Source: Dactylonectria macrodidyma (Eukaryota; Ascomycota; Sordariomycetes; Hypocreales; Nectriaceae). From it: 64,000 nucleotides of DNA. The notes beneath the pieces were generated by a model, which ran no database searches, had not been told where the DNA came from, and was given only the letters and a program-made list of their open reading frames with translations. Numbering within the stretch: position 1 is the first letter of the stretch; every line of letters begins with the position of its first letter. The stretch is from contig JAGMUV010000047.1 of assembly GCA_020744425.1 (NCBI GenBank), positions 225,488-289,487 of the forward strand, given 5' to 3'. Positions 56,324-64,000 of the stretch are shown piece after piece. The position numbers were made by a program, and so were the translations under genes.

Positions 56324-58273
56324 ATGAACAATGAAATTCGGCCAAGCGCTGAGTCTTACTACGCCGCATATGTAAACAGTTTCAAGTTATGGTCTGGATT
56401 ACGAGGCCAAGCGCGAAGGAACCCGGCGCTCCCACCTTACGCCATCTCACTCAACGATGCCTTCCCTCAGCATCCCTGTTTACGGCCAGACACGAGAATC
56501 AACCATGTTCGGTACCAGAGACATAGCCGAGCATATGTCAGCGGGTTCTCAGAATGGGGTTCTTCGTCATCGGGCTGCCAACAGGAGATGCCTTCATTTC
56601 GTCAGCTAGTAGACATTACAGTCTCAGCGAAGGATCCGATCCCTCTTTGCATTGACCAGAGTCGACATAAAAATAACTACCACAAAAGCTGGTTCTCACT
56701 TGAGGATCGAAACTACGTCTCTATCCTCATGTTAGCATGGGCATATGTACTATCGGCTCGCTGGACTGAGCTTGCGCCGAGAGAAGGCTCCATTACATAC
56801 ACGGACAGTCAAGTATCGGCCCCAGAATATCCGAATGAAGATTCTCATCAGACTTCACCTACAAGCATATTCATTGGGGCATGCAGTTTTCAGGAGGCGC
56901 GCTGGTGGGCTGCGGTCCTGGCACCCGGCAGAGGGTGGCAAGCGATGATGGCCATACAAGAAGACGAGCTATTGGCACCATGGTCCATTTCTTTAGCCTC
57001 GAGCCCCAGTCTCTGTATTTCTAGCCAGCAAAATCCGGCATCGTCCACATCAGTCTCAACAACGAGCAGAGCAGCATCGTCTTTGGAAGCCATTGCGTTT
57101 CTCGACAAATTTTGCCATCTTCATGAACTCCATGATCAAAGCTCAGCCGCTCTAGCAGCTGTTCTCCTACTCCCCAGCCTGCGAGGGACCCCGTCCTTAA
57201 CTTTGCCAGCACTGAAGATGGGTGGAGGCGGACTGGAGAGCTCATGCAACATCACATCCGTGTCATCTGCCAAAGCACAGCCTGGAGGTGGCGATGGAGG
57301 GCAACGACGCCGCCACCGCATGCCTCGGCATCAAGACGTGGATAGACTCCTTACCTTGAGCTGCCACGTTAAAGGACTTCAGAGCATTTTGCTAGGGGTT
57401 TTCTTCGAGCCAGGCGTGGAATGCAACAAGGCAGGACCATGGTTGCAGGGAGCATTACACGTCGCCGACTCGTTGGTCGCAACTGAGCCATGGGTTCTAG
57501 GGCGAATGCTGATGGACCGGCTACCCGAGGCCGCCCCTCTCTGGCTGGGAGTAACGATACTTGGCCTTCAGCAGAGATATATCAGGCAAGTTGGCTTTGG
57601 GCAAATACCGACCGACTTGAACGCTGCTGCATGGTCTGGTACCATGCAGTCATTTATTCAGGAGCCTTCAGCTGACCATTCTGGTGGGCCTGCATGGATA
57701 TCCCGTGCAGACGAGTGCCGCCTCCTTTTCCTTTCTCAAGCGGAAGACCATTCCCGTGCACCCGTTTGTCAATGGGCGCCCTTTGGCACTACTGCTATTG
57801 AGCAGTTAGACATCGAAGCCCGAATACACCGAGACTGCCGCGGCCATGGCCTCCGATACAAGGGGTTTACTTGGGTTTGCATAGGCGATGAGTCTAGGGT
57901 TGAACAGTCCACTCTTGTGGCTCCCGCCAATGCTCCAAGGCATCCACCTCTCCTTGCATCCAGCGACGTAGCGTGGACTCTACCATTGCCGGAAGACCTG
58001 GATCATACCAAGGAGTTCATATCAGAAGTTGCAACGCGGAGTATATTTAGCTGGCTACGACCTGATGGCTATGCGTTAGATGAGAAGCAAATACGGACAC
58101 ATGAGTGGCTTGATATGCCTGGGAGTGATGAAGAGGAGGAGGATGAGGATGAGGATAATGAGAGTGAGATTAAGTCATTCCGTCATGTTTCATTATGGAT
58201 TGAAAACGTAGAGGTGCGATTAGAGGACCATGCCGTTGTGGGAGAAAGGAACGCTAGTAGACTAGAGAGATAA
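56324..58273 (+). CDS. fungal protein of unknown function, 649 aa
   Basis: A single intact frame from ATG 56324 (MNNEIRPSAESYYAAYV). It resembles a widespread, uncharacterised Pezizomycotina family that I recognise by pattern: a DTRINHVRYQRHSRAYVSGF block, PSFRQLVDITV, PLCIDQSRHKNNYH, and WFSLEDRNYVSILMLAWAYVLSARWTEL near residue 125-150, followed by a variable middle and a C-terminal part with VCQWAPFGTTAIEQLDIEAR. No signal peptide or membrane helix is obvious; an acidic run (DEEEEDEDEDNESE) lies near residue 615. Length is usual for the family. It starts 300 bases right of the telomere repeat and ends 207 bases left of the hAT insertion. No function is assigned. Confidence 0.75.
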   Translation: MNNEIRPSAESYYAAYVNSFKLWSGLRGQARRNPALPPYAISLNDAFPQHPCLRPDTRINHVRYQRHSRAYVSGFSEWGSSSSGCQQEMPSFRQLVDITVSAKDPIPLCIDQSRHKNNYHKSWFSLEDRNYVSILMLAWAYVLSARWTELAPREGSITYTDSQVSAPEYPNEDSHQTSPTSIFIGACSFQEARWWAAVLAPGRGWQAMMAIQEDELLAPWSISLASSPSLCISSQQNPASSTSVSTTSRAASSLEAIAFLDKFCHLHELHDQSSAALAAVLLLPSLRGTPSLTLPALKMGGGGLESSCNITSVSSAKAQPGGGDGGQRRRHRMPRHQDVDRLLTLSCHVKGLQSILLGVFFEPGVECNKAGPWLQGALHVADSLVATEPWVLGRMLMDRLPEAAPLWLGVTILGLQQRYIRQVGFGQIPTDLNAAAWSGTMQSFIQEPSADHSGGPAWISRADECRLLFLSQAEDHSRAPVCQWAPFGTTAIEQLDIEARIHRDCRGHGLRYKGFTWVCIGDESRVEQSTLVAPANAPRHPPLLASSDVAWTLPLPEDLDHTKEFISEVATRSIFSWLRPDGYALDEKQIRTHEWLDMPGSDEEEEDEDEDNESEIKSFRHVSLWIENVEVRLEDHAVVGERNASRLER

Positions 58274-58479
58274 ACAAGCCGGAGCCATTTTAGCATAATG
58301 GATTAGAGAGAGGAAAGCCGGATTTGGGTTCAGCTCGCAAGCCCGGTCAAGTGCGGGGCCGGGGGCAACGTTATACCAGGCCGGACCGGCAGTTGGGGCC
58401 GCAAGAGGCGATGGCGAGGGCCGAAAATAAGACCCGCGGTCTCCGTTAAAAGTGGGCCCGGAAGGAGAGGTTGAATGTG
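58274..58479. other. GC-rich spacer before the hAT element
   Basis: About 200 bases, markedly G-rich (GGGGCCGGGGGC, CCGGACCGGC), with no gene. It ends at the hAT target duplication. Confidence 0.5.
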
Positions 58480-58487
58480 CTCATAAG

Positions 58488-61249
58488 CAGGCTTTCTATC
58501 CATACTCGTATGGAATAAGTGATGGAGTATGGAATATTCCATACTCCATACTCCATATTCCATACGGGCCGTCCGTATTCCATACGTATGGAATAAGGCC
58601 GGAAGAATATTAATCCTGCCGCAGCAAATTCAGGGGCTGTGTAATTAATTACCAGGCACTTTCATCGGGTTTCCGCTTCGACATCAGCAACGAAAAGGCG
58701 CGTCGTGATGCGATCGGCCCGGAAATGTTCCAACCGTCCTCCCTCGCTTCAAATCATTCCACTGACCGTGCGGGGTCGGCTTCGTCCACCACTGGGCTTC
58801 GCTCATCTCCAAGTTCTGCTCCGCAAGATCCATCCGACAGCAGCGGCCGCAAGACTCGAAAACGCAAGTCAACTGCAAATACTTGGGCACATGCCCGTGA
58901 GCCTCAGAACTCAGAGCCTGCGCGCTGCCCTCGGAAAAATGAGAAGATCTATTATTGTATGCATTGCAGAGATCCGACCTATTCCACTACTGTCTCAACC
59001 ACGTTTCGCCGCCATTTGCTCAAAATCCACGGAATTGAGTTAGTTGCCCACGACCATCCGATCAAGAAACAACGCGACAACCTTATTCAGGATGCTTTCG
59101 CCAAGGCTGGTGAGGCGAATACTACGAAGCAATTGGCGAGGCAAGAGGAAACTCTTAGAGCTGCAGTCAATCGGAAGGCCGCACTTGAGGCCCTGGTACA
59201 GCTCGTCACCGTCCGCAATCTCTCCTACAACTGCAGCTCTTGGCCAGAATTACACGCGCTTATTTGCGCGGTGAACTACACTGCAGAGGACCTAATTAGC
59301 CTCTCCCACGGCTCCATCCAAAAGCTTGTCTCCAATTCTTATTGTGTGCACAAGGATGTCCTGCGGAGAAAGCTGCAATCCTCGTCGTCGAAGCTCCATC
59401 TCTCTGTAGATGTTTGGTCGGCTCCGAATCACAAGGCCTTCCTTGGAATTTGCGTCAAATTTGTCGACACGGACGCTAAGGAGACACTGCAAGCGCTGCT
59501 TGCTCTATCAGAGCTACCCGGCCTCGATGGGCCGGGTAGCCATGGCGGAGCTGAGCAGTGGAAGCTTCTCCAGCATGTCCTCGAAGACTATAACATCTGG
59601 AATAAGATCGGCTTCTATACCGGTGATAACCATGGTTCAAACGACAAGCTCTGCCGTTTGCTGGGCAAACATCTTCAGGGGAAAGGCATCAACTGGGAGG
59701 CAAAGAAGCAGAGGATTCGATGCCATGGCCATGTCATCAACCTCGCTGTTCAAGCCTTCCTCTTCATGGACTCCAAAGAAGCCGCACGAGCAGCTCTGGA
59801 ACAGATTGAGGGTGACGACGAAGTTGCGTTTGGCAGTGACTTTGCTGAACGGGTCAAGGCGCAAAAAGCGCTTGGTTGGCGTCGACTGGGGCCACTTGGC
59901 AAAGTCCACAATATCTCAGTGCACATGCGCGAGAATGATTATCGGTGGAATCTATTTAAGAAGCGCGCTGGAAGGTCGTTGGGCCTTGACAACGATACGC
60001 GCTGGAACTCATGGTTCCTTCTTCTAGACGTTGTCCTTGATCTCCAGGAGCATGTGGAGTGGTATCAGAGAAAGTACTATGAGGACACGCAGGACGATTA
60101 TCTCACCCCTAATGAGTGGCGAGTCCTACGGGAAACACGCGCTTTCCTTCAACCCTTCTGGAAGATTACTCAACTCACGGAGGGCCGCTATGCCACTCTG
60201 GACCGCACGCTCTTCACCATGGACGTTCTTCACAAGCATTACACACAAGCCTTCCAAAAGCAATCCGACAATCATCCCCTCCGAAGTTGCATTGCAGCCT
60301 CATGGGCTATATTTGACAAGTATTACCAGCTTACAGATGAGAGCCCTGCCTATGGCGCAGCCATGATACTTCATCCGTCGCGGCGTATGGCCCATGTTAA
60401 GAAGAACTGGCCCAAATCGTGGCACAAACCAGTCCTTGATGGCGTGAAGAAGTATTGGGAGGATTACTACCAGGGGTTACCGATTACCACCACAACGCCT
60501 GAGCTACGAGACAGCCTACAGCCACTCGACGAGTATGACCTGCTTGCTCGAGAGCTCGATGTCGTTAGCCCAGCGATGAGTGATCTCGACGAATACAAGT
60601 CCTTCACCGCGGAAACTCCTGTCGCCATCGACTGTCCCCCGCTTGCTTGGTGGCTTAGAGAGGAGCAGCAACAACGATACCCCCGTCTATCCAAAATGGC
60701 CGTCGATATCCTCTCAATACCCGCTATGTCGGCCGAGCCAGAGCGCGTCTTTTCTGGCGCACGACGCACAATATCATGGGATCGATGTCGGCTGGGAAGT
60801 CGTACAATCGAGAGAGGAGAGTGCATGAAGAGCTGGATTAAGAGCGGCATCACCCAGGGAATTCCGGTCGACTTGGTCGAAGAGGGGGATAACGAGGAAG
60901 AAGGTGGTAGTATGGAAAGGTGGCGGGGCTCAACACCTGATTCTTTTCAAGACTGAAAAGTAAAAATATTATTCCCGCTATTGTAGTCTGTTTCAGAGTG
61001 ATCCCAAACCTTCGTCTATGCTGGTTCATACTTCAATGTCAGCGCTGTCTGCAGCCGACGGCAGGCAAATCACTGTACAATTACTGAATTGCAGAGCTCC
61101 CAAACCTGGTTCTTTACGATAGTGGTAGTGTGAGATGACGTCATTTTTTGTATTCCATACGTATGGAATAAGCTTCCATACGAGGCCCATTCCATATTCC
61201 ATATTCCATACGGGTCTGTATGGAGTATGGAGTATGGATAGAAAGCCTG
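58488..61249 (+). mobile_element. hAT DNA transposon, 2762 bp, apparently intact
   Basis: It begins CAGGCTTTCTATCCATACTC and ends with the reverse complement. The 8-bp target duplication CTCATAAG lies at 58480-58487 and 61250-61257, diagnostic for hAT. Subterminal regions are packed with CCATAC/GTATGG words, including the 16-bp palindrome TTCCATACGTATGGAA at 58578-58593 and again at 61153-61168. An open transposase gene occupies the centre, so the copy may be autonomous. Confidence 0.96.
58725..60956 (+). CDS. hAT-family transposase, 743 aa
   Basis: An uninterrupted frame from ATG 58725. A Ser-rich basic N-terminus is followed by a BED-type zinc finger (CMHCRDPTYS...FRRHLLKIHG, residues about 85-110), then the split RNase-H-like core with LHLSVDVWSAPNHKAFLG (first Asp, about 225), IGFYTGDNHGSND, IRCHGHVINLAVQAFLF (about 325-345) and DNDTRWNSWFLLLD, ending in the hAT dimerisation region WWLREEQQQRYPRLSKMAVD and IPAMSAEPERVFSGARRTIS near residue 675-690. 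Cut-and-paste transposition with 8-bp target duplication. No frame damage is seen. Length is within the usual range for fungal hAT transposases. Confidence 0.93.
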   Translation: MFQPSSLASNHSTDRAGSASSTTGLRSSPSSAPQDPSDSSGRKTRKRKSTANTWAHAREPQNSEPARCPRKNEKIYYCMHCRDPTYSTTVSTTFRRHLLKIHGIELVAHDHPIKKQRDNLIQDAFAKAGEANTTKQLARQEETLRAAVNRKAALEALVQLVTVRNLSYNCSSWPELHALICAVNYTAEDLISLSHGSIQKLVSNSYCVHKDVLRRKLQSSSSKLHLSVDVWSAPNHKAFLGICVKFVDTDAKETLQALLALSELPGLDGPGSHGGAEQWKLLQHVLEDYNIWNKIGFYTGDNHGSNDKLCRLLGKHLQGKGINWEAKKQRIRCHGHVINLAVQAFLFMDSKEAARAALEQIEGDDEVAFGSDFAERVKAQKALGWRRLGPLGKVHNISVHMRENDYRWNLFKKRAGRSLGLDNDTRWNSWFLLLDVVLDLQEHVEWYQRKYYEDTQDDYLTPNEWRVLRETRAFLQPFWKITQLTEGRYATLDRTLFTMDVLHKHYTQAFQKQSDNHPLRSCIAASWAIFDKYYQLTDESPAYGAAMILHPSRRMAHVKKNWPKSWHKPVLDGVKKYWEDYYQGLPITTTTPELRDSLQPLDEYDLLARELDVVSPAMSDLDEYKSFTAETPVAIDCPPLAWWLREEQQQRYPRLSKMAVDILSIPAMSAEPERVFSGARRTISWDRCRLGSRTIERGECMKSWIKSGITQGIPVDLVEEGDNEEEGGSMERWRGSTPDSFQD

Positions 61250-61257
61250 CTCATAAG

Positions 61258-62685
61258 GAAATCAGGAATGCAGTACGTAATAATAAGAGAGGGATAGAAA
61301 GGGTCCGGCGTAGGGTTATGGGAATTAGTGTAGTATATGATGAGTATAAGGGAAAAGAAAGAGAATATAGTAAGCTAGTGTCATAAAAGTATTACATGGG
61401 TTAGATAGGTAGTAAGGTTGAGAAAATAATGATTATGGAGATTATAGGAGGAAAGGATGTTAGTATAGGAGTTAAAGAAAGAAGTAAGTTATCAAGGTTA
61501 GAAGAGAAGTAATATGTATGAGGGTTAGAAAGAGAAGATAGAGACATGAGTTGAAAAAAGGAGAAGTAAGAGTTGAAGTTATAGTAAAACGAGGTAAAAA
61601 AGAGTAGAAGTAAAGGTATGGAGTAAAGTAAGAGGCATAGAGTAAGGTAAGAGGCATAAAGTAAGGTACGAAGTATAGGGTAAGGTAAGTGTAGGTGCAG
61701 TAAGAGGTTAAAGAGAGAGTAGTAGGGGTAGGGGTAACTAGTAGTAAAGTAAGGTAAGTATTAGTACAGGGGAGATTTTAAAGAAAAGGTAGTAAAGATG
61801 GAGGTAACCCGTAGTAGGGCAGGACAAGTGGGAGTGTAGTAGAGTGTAAAGAGAGAGAGAGGGTAGTAGAGTTGGGGGTAACCCGTAGTAGAGCAGGGCA
61901 AGCGGCAGCGCGGCAGGGAGGAGGAGAGGGGGTAACCGCTGATATATGAAAATTAGAGGAAGAGAGCGAAGGTGAGAGTTAGAAGGAGAGTATAGATATG
62001 AAGATTAGAAGAAGGAGTAGTTATGTGAGGATTAGCAGAAGAGTGTGAAGGTGAGAGTTAGGGGGAGAGTATAAAGGTGAGAATTAGAAGAAGAGTATAA
62101 ATATAAAGATTAGAAGGAGAGATATATATATGAGAATAAGAGGGAGAGTGTAAGAGTGAGAGTTAGAAGGAGGGATATGTATAGAAAGGTTAGAAGGATA
62201 ATGTGAAAATAAGAGGTAAGAAAAGAATATAAAAATAAAAAATAAAAAGAGAGTATAAATATAAAAGTTGAAAAGAGTATATAAAAATAAGAATTAATAA
62301 GAAAATATAAGAATATAAAAAAAAGAAAAGAAAAAAAAAGAAAATTAAATAAATAAAGAAGTATATTAAAAAAAGATAAAAAAAAGTAAAAGAAAAGATA
62401 AAAAAAAAGGATATTAAAAAAAAAGAGTAAAATAAAAGTATAAAATAAAAAGTTATAATAAAAATAAAAAAGAGATGAAAGTAAATAGAGTTATATAAAA
62501 GTTAAAGAGAATATATTATATAAGAGTTAAAAGAATAGGATATATAAAGATTAGGAGGAGTAGTTTATATAAAATTAAAAAGAATAGGTTATTTAAAGGT
62601 TAGGAAGAGTAGTTTATATAAGAGTTAGAGGGAGTGGTTTATATAAGAGTTAAGAGGAGAGTGTAAAAAAATGAAAGTTAGAAGA
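61258..62685. repeat. purine-rich, C-poor satellite with a 26-bp period (left part)
   Basis: From about 61340 the plus strand is almost free of C and consists of degenerate units like AGAGTATAAAGGTGAGAATT plus AGAAGA; successive 26-27-base units align well at 62040-62220. It becomes nearly pure A/G/T-poor tract at 62220-62470. No gene is possible here apart from chance frames. Confidence 0.85.
61679..61935 (+). repeat. about four units of a 54-75-bp repeat
   Basis: Units starting GTAAC at 61734, 61804, 61878 and 61932 share GTAACCCGTAGTAGRGCAGG-like beginnings and a GTAGTAGAG segment. The third complete unit keeps GCGGCAGCGCGGC where the earlier ones have T or A, as if C to T change had acted unevenly. 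Confidence 0.6.
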
Positions 62686-63232
62686 TGTAAAGTCCTTATA
62701 TATAAAATATATAACTGATAAGGAAATATCTTCTTTAGCTCTTATTAGATAAGACTATAAATAACATATTCAAAATCTCCTGATTTTTAGCTTTATAATG
62801 GTATATATTATGCCTCAGAAAGCCAATCTTCCTTATACTATAACCACAAAAGACATCTATAATAAGAACCTTCAATAAGGTTAGAGTTCAAGCATCAGAC
62901 ATACGTCCAACAGTCCTAAAACTCGGGACACGTCTTACCCGGTTTTACTATGACAAATTGTCCAAATCCTCTGTTAGATTGGACATGTGACTGGACAACA
63001 ATCTCTCTATAAAGCTGGGGCTTTTCTCTAGCCAGTCCAGAAGGATCATCATCATCAATACATGCATTTCTCAACCAATCACATCAAACTGACTACCTTT
63101 CTAATCGTCTTTTCCTGCTCTTTCTGAATCTTTAATCCCTTTTCTGATTGGTCAATCCCTTGACCCACAATCGCCGAGTTCCACCAATAACCTTCCACTC
63201 CTTCCACTCCTTCCACTGCTATAGCCTTTACA
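62686..63232. mobile_element. probable solo LTR, 547 bp
   Basis: A block of ordinary base composition inside the satellite starts TGTAAAG and ends CTTTACA (TG...CA ends with a 7-bp inverted terminus) and is flanked by the 5-bp direct repeat GAAGA (62681-62685, 63233-63237). It contains CTATAAAG near 63008, ATTGG boxes and pyrimidine-rich sequence, as in LTR promoters. No coding sequence. The strand is unknown. The flanking repeat could be chance in such GA-rich DNA. Confidence 0.55.
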
Positions 63233-64000
63233 GAAGAGTGTAAAAGTAAGAGTTAAAAAGAAAGTATAAAAGTAAAGGTTAAAAAGAGAAAGTAAAGATA
63301 AAAGTTAGAGGGGGAGTGTGAGTATGAAAGTTAGAAGGAGAATATAAAAGTAAGAGTTAGAAGGAGGGTGTAAAAGTAAGAGTTAAAAAGAGAATATAAA
63401 GTTAATAATTAATTGAAAAGAAAATATAAAGATAAGAGTTAGAAGGAGAATATAGATATAAAAGTTAAAATTTAGAGAAAGGAGAGTAGAAATATAAATA
63501 TAAATATCACAAAGAAAGTATAAATATAAGAATTAGAAAGAGAGAGTAAATATAAAAGTTAAAAGAAGAATATAAAAATGAAGGTTAAAAAAGAAGTAAA
63601 GAAGAGAGTAGAAATAAAAATTAGAAAAAGAGTATAAATAAAATAAGTAAAAAGAAAATATGGATATAAAAAATAGAAAGAGAAAGTAAAAGTAAAAGTT
63701 AAAAGAAGAAGTAATTATATGAAAGAAGGAGAGTATAAATAGAATAAGTAAAAGAGAGGATAGATATAATAAATAAAAGGAGAAAGTAAAAATTAAAAGA
63801 GGAGAGTAAAAGTGGAAGTTAAAAAGAGAGTGTAAAATAAGAGTTAGAGAAAGTAGTTTATAGTAAGAAGTAGAGGGAAAGTATAAGTATGAGGGTTAGA
63901 GAAAGAGAGAGGGTAAAAGTGAAAGTTAAAAGAAGAAGTAGTTATATAAAAGTTAATAAAGAAAGTAAAAGGAAGAGAGAGGGAGGTGGTTAAGAAGTGG
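63233..64000. repeat. purine-rich 26-bp-period satellite (right part, to window edge)
   Basis: Continues the same degenerate unit (AGTGTAAAAGTAAGAGTTAA plus AAAGA) with very little C on the plus strand and runs off the right edge. Confidence 0.85.

Noticed and set aside
61311..61320. TAGGGTTATG, telomere-like word near the satellite
   Set aside because: A single imperfect unit; not a repeat, and explicable by chance.
61340..64000. Satellite as a centromere
   Set aside because: Strand asymmetry and short period noted, but nothing in the sequence alone identifies centromere function.

Overview
The window is nuclear DNA of a filamentous ascomycete (Pezizomycotina), most likely from a subtelomeric or lineage-specific, transposon-rich compartment. 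Support comes from short GT..AG introns of about 50-65 bases with CTAAC/CTGAC-like branch sites, a CFEM/Pth11-type receptor gene, fungal Helitron, MULE, pogo and hAT elements, fragments of telomere-linked RecQ-type helicase (TLH) genes, and a short interstitial TTAGGG-type telomere repeat. The genus cannot be decided from sequence alone.

Left part (1-14250): two Helitrons in divergent orientation bracket one host gene. Helitron 2 is on the minus strand, starts near 4992 and runs off the left edge. Helitron 1 is on the plus strand, 7904-12955, 1683 aa, with all Rep (HUH/Y2) and PIF1-like helicase motifs. Between them lies a four-exon CFEM-domain seven-helix membrane protein gene (5784-7293).

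Centre (14254-36115): a head-to-tail array of a very large, unrecognised gene family of about 1200-1500 aa per copy. I label the copies A to H; all are on the plus strand. By motif comparison they form three types: type I (A, G), type II (B, C, D, F, H) and a remote but collinear type III (E, with an N-terminal AT-hook). D and G look intact in the main reading frame. A and E each carry one in-frame stop. B, C, F and H are fragments. An intron sits at exactly the same codon phase after a YDQxFRxFF...CxC motif in A, D and G. Copy E is followed by fragments and a decayed relic of TLH genes. One TLH fragment is joined directly to a duplicated copy of the C-D junction (copy F).

Right-centre (37680-49677): a decayed host gene, possibly a CorA-like membrane protein, is split by a 3.6-kb MULE with 63-bp perfect terminal inverted repeats and an 8-bp target duplication. 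A 2.2-kb pogo/Fot1-type element with 72-bp inverted repeats and TA target follows, then about 3 kb without convincing genes.

Right part (49678-64000): a second type I-type II pair (G, H). H is cut off exactly at (TAACCC)3TAA. Then come a 649-aa fungal gene of unknown function, an apparently intact 2.76-kb hAT element (743-aa transposase, 8-bp target duplication), and a strongly strand-asymmetric purine-rich satellite with a 26-bp period, interrupted by what looks like a 547-bp solo LTR.

The best candidate for an undescribed system is the recurring ordered pair of type I and type II genes, found twice in the same order and orientation, with a basic N-terminus, a Cys-rich motif at a conserved intron, and close association with TLH helicase remnants and telomere repeats. 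Its function is unknown. Mobile element, selfish subtelomeric gene and telomere-maintenance factor are all possible and unproven.
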